From: Ephemerocybe angulata
Taxonomy: Eukaryota; Basidiomycota; Agaricomycetes; Agaricales; Psathyrellaceae
Assembly (NCBI GenBank): GCA_013368325.1
Contig: JAACJK010000061.1
Coordinates: forward strand, 434,001-498,000
Direction of reading: 5' to 3'
Length of the DNA: 64,000 nt
Shown: piece by piece, positions 34,510 to 45,277 of the stretch
Numbering within the stretch: the stretch's first letter is position 1
Layout of the letters: the number at the start of each line of letters is the position of its first letter
Program-made: the position numbers and the translations under genes
The notes under the pieces: generated by a model
What the model was told of the DNA's origin: nothing
Database searches by the model: none
What the model saw: the letters and a program-made list of their open reading frames with translations, nothing else

Positions 34510-37500
34510 ATGGATCCCAACACTCTCCCGAAAGATCTCGTACTGCTTGACCTTCCTGGTCGTGACCCTACTCTTCCCAAAGTATACCAGGCCACCAACC
34601 ACCCTCTCCACCCAGCCTCCAACCCCGGGCAAACTTTTGTCATCCTTATTCACACCACCGTCGCTGCGATGGAAGCTGAAGAACAGCGGGAGAGGTTAAT
34701 GACCGTCCCTCTTGGGCAAAAGGAAACACTTGAATCGCAAGGTTCGATTCTCTTCTCTTGCTCTGCTCTAGGCTATACTTACATGTTCTGATATAGGTCT
34801 CTTGGAACTTAGAAGTGGCGATTACTTATTTTTACGAAATGTGTTCGGGGATGGAAACCCGTCAAAGGATACTCTTGCGGCATGGGTCGTCGGAGGGTCA
34901 GTTTACAACTAGCGCTACTTTCTGTCATTACGCGCTGACCGCGCTCCGACTCTCTTGTGAATAGTGATCTCATTACCGATGAAGCGAAGGATAAGTTTGA
35001 CATGGCTGTAGCGAGCGCACTTGGGCCTGCCGAGGAACGGACCCCCGCTGGTGTGTGCATGGATCGATTCTTCCTACCTGTCAAACCAGGGACCCGATGC
35101 TACAATGTGACAAACTCGCTGGAGAGGATGCCGGGGATAGTCGCCCCCAATGCTCAGCTTAGGGGGTCCAACGAGATGAGAGAGATTCACGAGATCTCTC
35201 GGGATTTGGCAACAGTATGTTTCTTTTGTGATTTGCCCGGCCTGTGGTTCTGACTCAAATCATAGTCTATTGCGCCTATTGCGATTGAAAGCATGAAACA
35301 TGCACCCGAGAGTGTTCAAGACCCGCTGCGACGTCGGGCTGATATGCTGGGACTTCCACGCATTGGAGCCCGGGATAATTGGGCGTATCAGGCCATGCAG
35401 TGCAACTTGGCTTCTGTCTCGTCCGCAACCGACGGTGAGGTCCATATTGTCCTCTTTCAGTGCAATATTCTCAGATGAGTACAGGGAGTGTTTCAAGTGA
35501 GATGGGCTCGTTCGGGGAGGCGCACTTCGACGACGGCGATAGTGCCGGCCACTATACAAACATGATCACAAATAGCCAGCTCCCGCCCGATTACGACCCA
35601 GGCTACTTTCATGTGCTACCGTTTGGGATATTCGTCCACTTGGAAAACTACACTGGCGTCAATTTCCAAGGGAATCGAAAGCACGGTGGTTCTGGGCCCT
35701 TTCCTCCGCCGGGAGAGGAGCCGTCTCCAGATGCTGTCCGAGTCGCTGGTGTCTCCTACCCCCCTGGTGGCATGTTGAACTTGGAGACCACCAGGTATAA
35801 ACTAGCTGTTGGCGCCAATGGGCCTGTGTTTCTAACACCTGAAATGAGGGCAATCGAGTACGTCTTAGATTGATCCTTGTAGTTGTTCCCGGCAAATAAA
35901 CACCTTTTATAGCTACACCCCACGACGTCCTTCGACTGGTCTTGAGCCTGCCCCTTTCTTTCAAGACGCGCATCTCTTCATGGACCGGGCTTCTCTGGCC
36001 GAGTTCTACAGCCGCTCGTTGTACAATCTCAACCGCTACTACATCAATCAGATACCAGCGGAGGTGGGATACACCTTGAAGCCTGAACGATTCTTCGATT
36101 GTCTCGAGTATCGGACTGAAACTGGGGAGGTAGAGTGAGTGCCAGCCTGGGCCATGGCACCTCCAACCACCGTTGATGGCCCTGCACCCGACCACATTAG
36201 ACAGCATCACACCAACAGCAAGAACATCTGGCAACATCACTACATGAAAACGGCTGGCCTTATTCCATCGCGTTTCATGAGGGACCCCGCACTGCGCGAC
36301 GCTGTGAATCCTGGTCAAGGTATATTCACCAAAACTGATAAAGTATTGTTGTGCTTATCGTGTATAGGTGCTGTGCAGGTCGAATCGCCCGAATTGGGCT
36401 CTACTGCATTCCGCGTGGTCGGGAGGGAAGGGTCCGAAGGAGAGGAGAATCAGACTCAAACCAACTGTACGAGTGAGTTGCGATACCGTCTCGTCTCTTT
36501 GTGGAGCGCCACTAACGTGCCCCACAGACAAGCAGAGTGGCAAAAAGCGCCGTGCCAAGCATCCAGACGCCTCTGTTTCCAAGCGGCAACGGATAGAGAA
36601 GCCTGCTACAATGCAAGCGAATTTGAGTGCAACCGGAGAGCAGCAGACCGCCCCAGCAGCGCAGAGCAACAGCTCCAGGCTCAAGGCAGGCGATGCGAAC
36701 AATGGAGCAGTTGGCCTGAAGGGTGAGTGTTAAGTTCTATGCAAATGTTACTCTATAGACTGATGCAGACCTATATTAACCATGATAGACTATAAGTTCG
36801 CTTTCAATCGGTCAACAACAACTGCGGTGCTGGAGTTGGAAGTCCTGCAGTTGAAGGAGGAGCTGCTGACTGAATCGACCGGTCACGTCGATGCCGAGAC
36901 ATATGCCAGGACACGCCGACAGCTTGACGAAGGTTTTACAAGCATTCTCAACGGGGAGAACCTGCCAGAAACCATCACTACGGTAATCGAAGGAATCAAC
37001 ACAATTCAGGCGGCTCTCGATGGTCAGAGCCTTGCTGCCCGCCGTGACCGTCAATTGATTATTGCCGCTCGCACTCGAATGTGGGAATGGCTTGACGTTA
37101 TCCTCCCCCAGCAGGCCAGACGAGTTCCCAGTAACGCAGTCGTCACCAGAGACGCCGGGTGGCTCCATCTACTGGTGATTCAACTCAGGCACATTCTCCG
37201 CACTCGCGTATCATCATACACCTTTCATTCAAGCCGGTATGCCTTTCACGCCACAGAGGACAATGTCCTTGCAGTATTTGTGAATCGGCGGGCAAACCGG
37301 CTGCTGGCAGGAGTCGAGTTAGAAGACGCAGTATCGGAAGCGGTTCCGGAGGTTGTCTCTCAGTGGCTCAATTACCCCCAAGACCTGAACCGTAAACTGT
37401 CGTGGTTTGTGTCGGCGTTGCAGAACTCGCTTGGGCCAGAAATCGTGACGATGGACTACAGTTGGAAACTGATCCGCCACTTCAAGTCTACCTACGTAGT

Positions 37501-38569
37501 TTCGGGAAGTCGACCACACACTGCGCAAAGCTCTGCCGCCTCAGCAGAGTTCTGAGAGGAGATTTCCCAACACCCCATATCCATCGACAGCACATCCGAA
37601 CGTTGCTTATACCAACAATACCAGGCTCTACTTAAAGGGGATCTCAGCCCAACGGACGTGGACGTGAAAGGGAGGGCAGGTCCTTCCTGGGCACGGTTCA
37701 TTCACATGCTGAAGATCTCAATCCAGTACACCCGCAACCCCCAAGCACCAAGTCGAGACAAGTTCCACTTACTCCTACAGAAGGAGCCTGGTTATTACCT
37801 CCCCCTTCGTGAGAAGGCTCCTGCTCGAAGCAAGGCTACCGGTCCCGACGGTCCATATCAGCCAGAACTGATACGTACCTTACCTGGAATCTACAGCGCC
37901 CTCGTCTGGAGGGGGGCAACTCATCGCACTAAGTTCTTTGAAGAGCACAAGGTTCTATTCACCTCATGGGACGACCTCAGCTCGACTGTTGACTCTGTCG
38001 TAGCGGATCCCAACTTCGCCGTGACATCAAGGGACGATCCTTACTTCTGCAGCACGCAGCCATACGGCCAAGCTAATCGAGATCGCAACATCGAGCAAGC
38101 GAAGGTGTACTGGGCGTCAATCTGTGATCGACGATGGAAGGAGTTTACCTCCAGTCATACTCGGCCCACCTTTTCGGCAACCCTTCAATACTTCCAACCT
38201 CGAAAGGACTCCGAGAAGAAGATATTCCCGAACCTTGGAAACCTCGGAAGCTTTGCTTTGGTGGGCGACCTCGCGCTGGCCTCCGTGTGCGATATGCCCA
38301 CAACCATGGAAATGGCCAAGTGCATCGTGTCATTGAATAGTGGGGGGATGGGCGGGTTGCGGGACCTTGGATTGTTGCCTGGTACGATGCCTTCAAAGCG
38401 ATTGGAGAAGGTGGAAGTAGTTGCGGCGGCCTTGGAGGAGGTGGACAGCTTTTGCATGAACACGTTCTCGGAGGATGAACGAAGGGAGATGGGATATAAT
38501 CTGGTTGTTTTGGAGCACTCTTTGTGCAAATTCCACCGCGCCTTGGGTAAGAAGGCGCTTTTACAGTGA
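34510..38569 (+). CDS. Large nuclear protein with 2OG-Fe(II) oxygenase-like core
   Basis: Exons (34510-34741, 34797-34896, 34965-35214, 35266-35434, ~35475-35857, 35913-36134, 36201-36319, 36368-36472, 36528-36722, 36789-37495, 37559-38569) give about 1,150 residues. Most junctions are GT-AG and phase-consistent; the fourth is uncertain. Exon 5 has SSEMGSFGEAHFDDGDSAGH (HxD at 35523-35531), YFHVLPFGIFVHL and NFQGNRKHGGSGPFPP (distal His at 35682). This His-x-Asp...His layout fits the double-stranded beta-helix oxygenases, including the TET/JBP-like families expanded in Agaricomycetes. GKKRRAKHPDASVSKRQR is a bipartite nuclear signal. The C-terminal half is helical and unassigned. TGA at 37553 is either in a 63-bp intron (37496-37558) or a nonsense change. 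Assignment to TET/JBP is inference. Confidence 0.55.
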
Positions 38570-40429
38570 CTGAAACCCTCTATGTAGTCTAATTTGCTCA
38601 GAATGACGACCCCCTTTGCCGTTAACTATGGACGTTGTTTTCACCTTGAAATAACGCCTCCTGTACAGCCTCCGACCGTATTAACGGCGCCGCTGGGCCA
38701 ATCCAGCATTATGCCGATATGCCGAATTGTGACAACGTCGGCTTCTCCTGTCGGCAGGTAAAAATGCCGTGACAGCGGTCTTTCAACTGGGTGCCTGTTG
38801 AAAGCCGCTGATTGCCGCCCCGGATTTTTCCGACATGCGGTTCCGGCTATTTCATAGACGAATGAGTTCATCATCACAAACAGGTACGCGACACTCATCT
38901 CCGGCTTGCATCAGACTGACGGCCACGATTATTAATTTTTCAAATTTCGAGGGTAGTAAATGTATTCGTACAAGCGAGCTAGGATTTATGAGGCATGAAT
39001 ATGTGATATTTCGATAATTAAGTATAACCCACAGCTTCTGAGACTGGTATAACCTCGTACTTATGCCGAGTTATTATTCACCACAATTAATGAAAATGAG
39101 CGAAATAATTCGTTTCCACCAATTGAGGCCAAGACTGCCCAACAAAAGCTGCCATACGCATATGGCATAATGTACGTACAAGCTCCAGAAATATGTCAAA
39201 ATCACACAGATAAGCGCCCGAGTTCACGCCCGCATCCTGTCTACCCGGACCATCTTTGCATGCCGGTTGCCACCCCGAGAGACGTAAAGTGGTCGTATCG
39301 CGTTTGAGCCGCGCCCCAAAATCCTTCCAATCTGGCGCACGGAAAATCGACGAATGTGCCACCCCGATCCCACAGACCCGCGTCTCATAATCCAAGAAAA
39401 AAATTGGCTGCGCGGATCCTCCGACGAGAGCCGAAAAGCGCTTCAAACGTCTCGTACTGAGTCAACGGACTGTCGCTCTCCCGCGATTATCCAACTGGAC
39501 AACGACTCGGAAGTAAATAGCTAATCGTCGTCCACCCATTTCGGCCCATTCTCACTGCTTGTGTTACGATGCTCGGACGTCAGCGAAGCTAGGAGATGGC
39601 GGCGCCCGAGAACATTCCTACACGTCGAAGTTGGGAGCCGATGATGCGGTGTACTCGTACATGCCCAGCGAGCAGCGCCCACCACTTTACGCCAAGGCCC
39701 ACCCACTCTCAGAAGCCACTTGCGAGACCAACCGAACATACGCTAATGGTGAATCATAACGTCGATATGTGTCATCGTTCTTTCTAGAGCAGACAGCCAC
39801 AAGGTAAGAGTTTCGAAGTTGAAGCACTTCATATCTCGATGTGAGCACCTGTCAAATATTGCACGCATATCGCTTCGCGGGAGGATCATGGAAAGATATC
39901 TCTTGCTTCACCGCCAATGCGTCCGCTCAACAAGGCAAGAGCGCACCAGATGCGCGACTGTAACAGAAGGCGAAGTCAGAGACGACGCAGTTCTAACACA
40001 TCTAACATCTGAGTTTGGGGCCAAACTCAGAAGGCGAAATTTTTTTTTTGGCCGAAACGCATCCCCTCCTCATAAAACTCCTTTTTGTTTGGTTTCGCTT
40101 TTTCTCCATCCATCTCATCTTATCTTATCTTATCTTATCTTATCACCCCTCATCCACAGTGGAGGCCAGATGAACTGATAGATCAAGCAGGCAGTGGAGT
40201 CCCTTGCAGCAGTGATGGGGCAGCACCAGCCATGGCCATTTGTGTGGCTACCAGTGTTGGGTGCTGTCGTGAACATAGAACAGAGCGAGATCGGATAACA
40301 CGAAACACACTACGAGGAGAGTATAACTCCAAGGCACAAGGTAATGGAGGGTGCAGGCGAGCGTTGAACACTACTGGGCGATAGTCACCACAGCAGCGAG
40401 AGCGATGGTGGGTGTCAAATAATATGTGG
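38570..40429. other. Unassigned flank of the oxygenase-like gene
   Basis: No gene recognised in about 1.9 kb. It contains the dispersed repeat at 39360-39660 and a microsatellite of ATCTT units at 40115-40145. No terminal inverted repeat matching the other side of the 34.5-38.6 kb gene was found by eye. Confidence 0.35.
39360..39660. repeat. Diverged dispersed repeat, copy 2
   Basis: Partner of 4170-4460, same orientation. Shared blocks: cgcgtctcataa, cggatcctccg/cgaatcctccg, gccgaaaa.cgcttcaaac, caacggactgtcgctc, cacgtcgaagttgggag. No coding content is recognised. Confidence 0.6.
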
Positions 40430-41087
40430 GGATAACTTGGGACGTGAACTGGAGGAAGCCCGTGAGCTCGTCGAGCTGGGTTCACATGCATGTCTTCATG
40501 GCAGCCCAGGTGTCAAAGAGCTCGACGAGATATTCGAGCTTCGCAGGAGGGAGACGGATCTCGAGCTGATCCGAGTCGAGCTCGAGTCCGAGGAACTCGA
40601 GCGTTGTGGATGGGCCCTCAACCTTTGACGGCTGGAATTGCAGACCAAGCTGCTTTCCCAGCACCAAAACCCACTCGAGTGCAGCAATCATGATATGAGA
40701 TGGCGTACCCGGCTTGAAGACCAAGAGGAAGTCATCAAGATAGTGGCGTATATGGGCGGGAGCGAGTGGCGAATGATCCAGTGGAGGGCTTCGCCAAAGA
40801 GGTTGAAGATGTATGGTGCAGAGCGGCAGCCGAAGCCGAGTACGACATCATAGTAGTACAGGCCTTCCCATATGAAACCCAGAAGGTGGTGGTACGTCGT
40901 AGTAGTACAGGCCTTCCCATATGAAACCCAGAAGGTGGTGGTCTTCAGGGCACACAGGAATGTGGCGGAAAGCGGACTCAAGATCGAGCTTGATCATGAG
41001 TGATCCGCGCCCGGAGGACACAAGATCAGAGACTGCCCGATCAACCATGTCATAGTTGATAGACGCCTCGGCGTCTGGGATGCCATC
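40430..41087 (-). pseudogene. DIRS-like reverse transcriptase, C-terminal part
   Basis: Reading leftward: SLMIKLDLESAFRHIPVCPE, then LGFIWEGLYYYD, SAPYIFNLFGEALHWIIRHS, then PGTPSHIMIAALEWVLVLGK, LEFLGLELDSDQLEIRLP, and, after an in-frame TGA at 40482, LDELTGFLQFTSQVIP. These are palm, thumb and post-thumb segments of a DIRS-type RT. The copy is broken by a roughly 49-bp direct duplication (40852-40945), frame changes, and the stop. The expected YLDD-type catalytic box lies in the damaged part near 40740. Confidence 0.72.
40852..40945 (-). repeat. ~49-bp direct duplication within RT
   Basis: The text agtagtacaggccttcccat plus atgaaacccagaaggtggtgg occurs twice in a row, separated by tacgtcgt. 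It duplicates the codons for LLGFIWEGLYYYD and shifts the frame. The two copies are identical by eye. Confidence 0.8.
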
Positions 41088-41458
41088 TGTTACGACCATC
41101 GTCGACAGAGGTGGGCAAGTGTCTGTCGATGGCTGAGTTGATCGAGTGACGATGAGCAAGCGAGGCGGCACTCGCAAGTCAAAAGAGAAAAGGGAACAAG
41201 GGGTTGAATAACCAATAACAAGCTAAGGTACAAGACTGTAGCTACTGGGTAATAAGTACTGAGACACACATGAGTAGCTATGAGTCAGAAGTAGTCAAGG
41301 TGCAGCAATAGGGCTGCGCGTCGTCATACATGAGTCGAAATAAGTCAAAGTGATTCGAAGCGCAGTTGCTGTGCAACTGCACGCTAAAAATAGTCTAAAA
41401 CAGTCGCTACGAGTCGATACCAGTCACAAGAGAGAAAATTGTGGAGCGGAGCGTAACA
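41088..41458 (-). repeat. LTR (3' LTR in element orientation), 371 bp
   Basis: Matches 44685-44991 over its length, but holds about 64 bp (41312-41380 region) absent from the other copy. TG...CA ends are intact. Confidence 0.9.
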
Positions 41459-41471
41459 TTACCCCCTTCTT
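41459..41471 (-). promoter_or_regulatory. Polypurine tract of the minus-strand gypsy
   Basis: Minus-strand AAGAAGGGGGTAA directly abuts the LTR. In LTR elements this primes plus-strand DNA synthesis. Its position fixes the element's orientation. Confidence 0.75.
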
Positions 41472-41495
41472 ATCGTTGATGCCCAGCATCGAAGA

Positions 41496-42481
41496 CTAAG
41501 TGCACATGTTCCACTCGGCATCTTCACCTTGCCAGTTGTCGTGGTCGTTGTCGGTGCGCCAGGTGTCGGGTTCATCGTTATCGTTCCTGTAGGTACCCCA
41601 GCTGGAGGCTGTGCGTTTTCCCCAGCCTTTTGCGATCTTGGCAAGTCGGCGGGCGTTCCTTGTGTTGACCGGTTTTGTGGCGCATTCCCAGGGCATGTGG
41701 TTGGGGGCGTTCTTGCGGCACCACTTGCAGTTCCACTTGACGTGGTCGCACTCTTTGTGTCCCGGTTGTTGACAGGACCGGCAGGGGAATCCTTTCCTGA
41801 TGGCTTGTTGATCGTCGGTGAGGTCTCTGGTGTGGACCTTGCCATAGGTTTCCAGGTCGATGTCCTTTTTTCGGAGGGCGAGGAGGGCGCGGCGGATGCC
41901 TGAGCGAATGGCAGGGAGTTTTTCGAGGAGCTCTTCTATGAGCGCGGTCTTCCGCCCTTCCATCCAGGTGACCTGGTAGTCGAGGTCAGCGACAATTTGC
42001 TTGGGGGCCTGGGAGTAGCCAAGGGTTCTCTCAAGTATCTTCTTGGAGGTTGTGAGGGCGAGGTCCCATTCGTCGATGTTGAGGATTTGGCGGGCGATGG
42101 TTCGGTCAGCAGGGGAGCGTCAGCGGTGTCCAAGAGGCTGCCGGAGCTGCCAGTGAACTCGACGATGTTGGCTAGGGAGGTGATGGCGGCGATGTTGTTC
42201 TCGGCCTGGCGAATTTCATCGGGGGTGAAGGCAGTGCGAAGATCAATCTTGTTGGTCTCGGTGGGCCAAATGCGGTGAGGGAGAGCAGGGACGTCGAAAT
42301 TATGGATGTAGGTGGGGGCATCGGTGGTGAAGGGAGCGCAAGCAGTGGTGGTGGTGCTGGTGGTGATCATGATGCGAATGGGGGGTAGATCGTGAGTCTG
42401 AAGGTAAGACAGGATGGCGAGGATGGCTTGAGCTGTGGAACTGTGGGTTCTGATTGTTGTGATTTGATTTGGCAGAGTCAC
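41496..42481 (-). pseudogene. Post-pol accessory frame with zinc-knuckle
   Basis: Located between the chromodomain and the 3' LTR. Starts MTLPNQITTIRTHSSTAQ and continues through RIWPTETNKIDLRTAFTPDE and DEIRQAENNIAAITSLANIV. Near 42112 the frame shifts by one to RTIARQILNIDEWDLALTT and TWMEGRKTALIEELLEKLPA. Then comes CRSCQQPGHKEC...CKWCRKNAPNHMPWEC, two Cys/His clusters of zinc-knuckle type, and an acidic end. It resembles a gag-like nucleic-acid-binding protein, but sits 3' of pol. About 325 residues when read across the single shift. Function is not known; nucleic-acid chaperone is a guess. Confidence 0.62.
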
Positions 42482-44298
42482 AACCCATTAGCGTCTTTAT
42501 ACTCCTGGAGAACCTCGGTGGCATTTCCGAATTCGTCTTCAGCCTTCCATTCGTACTCGTTGTAGCCCTTCCATTTGATCCAGTACGAGATGTTCCCATG
42601 TCGGTCTTCTTTGTGTCGTAAGATGCCTTCGATTTCGTATTCTTCTTCACCTTCCACGATGTCTGGTGGTGGTTCTGAATAAGATGGACCATGGGTGGTT
42701 GTGAACCGGTATGGGGAAAGAAGGGAAGCGTGGAAGACATTGTGAACTTTCCATCCTTTTGGCAGTGCAAGTCGGTAGGCTCGGCTTCCTATCTCTTCCA
42801 AGATCTTGAATGGTCCTAGTCATTTGGGCGCAATCTTCTTCGATCTGTAGGGGAGTTTGAGGTTCTTTCTTTCGAGCCAAACCTGTTCTCCTTTCTTGAA
42901 GGGTTTCCAGTGTCTGAATGAGCGGCTGATCATTCGGACACGACCAAGTTCATGGGCAGCGAGGGCTTCATTTCGAATTCTGTCTAGATCTTGGAGTCGG
43001 TTTTGTGTCTGTGGGAGTGGTGATCTTTCGAATGCTTCTGGGAGAGCCCGTGGTTGGCTTCCCATGATGAGTTCGAATGGGGTCTGATTTCTATCAGCGT
43101 GGCGACGAGAGTTATGAACGAACTGGAGTAGAGGTAGGGCTGTGCTCCAGGTGTGAGGGTTGGCAGTGCAATAGATGGAAAGGTAGGCTTCGATTTCTTG
43201 ATTCACTCGTTCTGTACCTCCGTCGGTCTGTGGATGGAAGGCAGTGGAGAGAGAGGAGTCGATTCCGAGGCGGGTCAGGAGGTCTCTGAATGTCTTTGCA
43301 GCGAATTGGGGGCCTCTGTCAGAGATGATCTTGTCAGGTAGGCCATAATTGGTAAAGATCCGGCGTGTCAGAACTTCAGCAGCTTGATCTGATGTGATGG
43401 TCTTGTTGCAGGGTTCAAAAACTACCCCCTTCGAAAGGCCATGGTCGACCACGACCATGATTGAGTCGAAGCCGTTGGATGGGGGAAGATCGGTGATGAA
43501 ATCCATGGATAGCTGTGTGAATGGTCTGTTGCTTTCCGGGGCAGTGATGGGTAAAAGAGTCGGCTTTGTGGGTTGGCGATTAATCTTGAATTGCTGACAC
43601 TGGGCGCATCCTTCGACAAAAGACTTTATGAAAATCCTCATGGCTGGCCAGCAGTAGTTTTCACGGATGGCGTTGAAGGTGCCTAGTTCTCCAGGATGGC
43701 CAATGGTGGGGGAGTCGTGATGGGCACGCACGATCTTGCATCGGAGTTCGGGGTCATCCGGTATGTAAGCTTTTCCGATTCGGAACAGCATGTGGCCACC
43801 ATCTTTTGTCTCGATTGTCCAATCTTTCAGGTCTTTCTGATGGATTGATGGATTGTCGTTAAGGAGAAGTTGAAGGGTGTGGGTAACGTTAGGGTCGGAG
43901 GTCGTCTTCTGCAGGATTTCGTTTTGGAGGACGGTGTCGATGAGGTTCACGAATAGTTCTGGTGGTAGCATTGTAACTTCTTCTTGCCCCCCATCGTCTT
44001 GGCACAGGTCGGGTCGTCGGGAGAGTGCGTCGGATTGGTACATCTTGGATCCCGGTTGGTGTTTCAGCTCGAAGTCGTATTTGGACAGGGTGAGAAAGGC
44101 TCGGCTCTGACGAGGACTTAGTTTCTGTGGGTTTTTCCAATAGAGTAGATTCTGATGGTCAGTAGATGGTGGTGACGAAGGGGGATGGTTAGCTTCCTGG
44201 CGAGTTCTTCTCCCAGTTGTTGCTTCTCTTCGTCTTCTCATTGTTTCTTCCTTTGTTCTTCCTGTTGAAGTCTGAGGAGTTCTTGCTCTTGCTCCCAT
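42478..44298 (-). pseudogene. gypsy pol remnant: RNase H end, integrase, chromodomain
   Basis: After about 60 Arg/Gln-rich residues, the frame enters RNase H (LLYWKNPQKLSPRQSR, SDALSRRPD), the integrase HHCC region (HHDSPTIGHPGELGTF, CAQCQQF), the DDE core (MDFITDLPPSNGFDSI, ISDRGPQFAAKTF, HPQTDGGTERVNQEIEAYLS), and the C-terminal barrel. A TGA at 42820-42822, where related elements have KRLGPF, interrupts it. The frame then continues LGPFKILEEIGSRAYRLALP to a chromodomain (EEEYEIEGILRHKEDRHG, YWIKWKGYNEYEW) that would target integration to modified histones. Protease and RT are deleted, so it needed help to move. Confidence 0.88.
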
Positions 44299-44648
44299 TG
44301 GCGCAGGAGCTCTTCTTCGAGTTCTTGTAGTCTTCTTTGTTCGAGCGCTTCTCTGGCCTCGCGATGTCTTCTGTTGGTGTTGGTAACCGCTACTTCGTTG
44401 TGCTGATCTTCTTTGGATGGGGGTCGAGAGGGTAGATGATCAGGATTATGGGTGGCTTGGTCGTATCGAAAAGGACAGGGCTGGTCGTCGCACTTGAACC
44501 AGTCGTTTTCTTCTCCTTCTTCTGGGTCTGTGTCATAGTGGTGGTCAAGTTTTGAGTCGGCGTAGAAGGTGTGGACAAATCTCGAGCAGTCTGGCTCAGA
44601 GTCGGGTGTCAGCTGTGGTGATTCCGTTGTTGCTGTAGGTGGCTGCAC
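44238..44648 (-). pseudogene. gag-like N-terminal fragment
   Basis: A 136-residue minus frame just inside the 5' LTR. Acidic start (DSEPDCSRFVHTFYADSK, DTDPEEGEENDWF), then a Glu/Gln/Arg-rich coiled-coil stretch. It overlaps the beginning of the pol frame by 61 bp in another frame. Likely the 5' end of the original gag, joined by deletion to RNase H. Confidence 0.5.
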
Positions 44649-44684
44649 TACTGAATAGAGGCAGCATTGTGTAGCTTGTTATTC

Positions 44685-44991
44685 TGTTACGACCGTCGTC
44701 GACAGAGGTGGGCAAGTGTCTGTTGATGGCTGAGTTGATCCAGTGACGATGAGCAAGCGAGGCGGCACTCGCAAGTCAAAAGAGAAAAGGGAACAAGGGG
44801 TTGAATAACCAATAACAAGCTAAGGTACATGACTGTAGCTACTGGGTATAAGTACTGAGACGCACATGAGTAGCTATGAGTCAGAAGTAGTCAAGGTGCA
44901 GCAATAGGGCTGCGCGCTAAAAATAGTCTAAAATAGTCGCTACGAGTCGCTACGAGTCACAAGAGAGAAAATTGTGGAGTGGAGCATAACA
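44685..44991 (-). repeat. LTR (5' LTR in element orientation), 307 bp
   Basis: Pair of 41088-41458. Lacks about 64 bp present in the partner between gggctgcgcg and gctaaaaatag; otherwise differs by a handful of substitutions. The missing block lies between two copies of 'gcacgcta/gcgcgcta'-like text. Confidence 0.9.
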
Positions 44992-45277
44992 CCATCATTG
45001 ACGGATGATCCCTCAGGCCAGGAGAGGTGATGGATGCGACGAACTTTCGTCGAGCGCTTGCAGGAGACGGCGCCTAGAGGTGAGCACTGGAAGTTGGGGA
45101 AGGGAGGAGCGGTGAAAGGACCGCAAGTGCGCCCATTGGCGACTTGTGCTGCCATGTCTGCGGAGAGTGCATCGGTCATGGAGGCAGAGTCAAAAGCCGA
45201 CTTGAGATTGGTGCAAGATTGCGTGGAGGACTTATCACCGGTGAACCCAAGATTTGCGCCATGACAAATAATATTGA
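44992..45277 (-). pseudogene. DIRS-like pol, N-terminal part
   Basis: Reading leftward: NLGFTGDKSSTQSCTNLKSA, MTDALSADMAAQVANGRTCG, PFTAPPFPNFQCSPLGAVSC, then RRIHHLSWPEGSSVND up to the gypsy insertion point. This is the typical lead-in of DIRS-type RT (GR..GPF..PPFPN.Q.SPLG.V). It continues at 41087 on the other side of the insertion. Confidence 0.7.

Larger units (their letters stand above)
41088..44991 (-). mobile_element. Chromodomain Ty3/gypsy element, non-autonomous, with TSD
   Basis: Bounded by LTRs 41088-41458 and 44685-44991 that begin TGTTACGAC and end TAACA. The 5-bp target duplication CCATC lies at 41083-41087 and 44992-44996. Coding is on the minus strand. A polypurine tract (minus AAGAAGGGGGTAA, 41459-41471) precedes the left LTR, as expected for a 3' LTR. 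Inside: a short gag-like fragment, a pol that starts inside RNase H and runs through integrase and chromodomain, and an extra frame after pol with a zinc knuckle. Protease and RT are missing. Confidence 0.9.

Noticed and set aside
34330..39100. Terminal inverted repeats that would place the oxygenase-like gene in a DNA transposon
   Set aside because: No matching inverted ends were visible by eye on the two flanks. Inverted-repeat search software would be needed.
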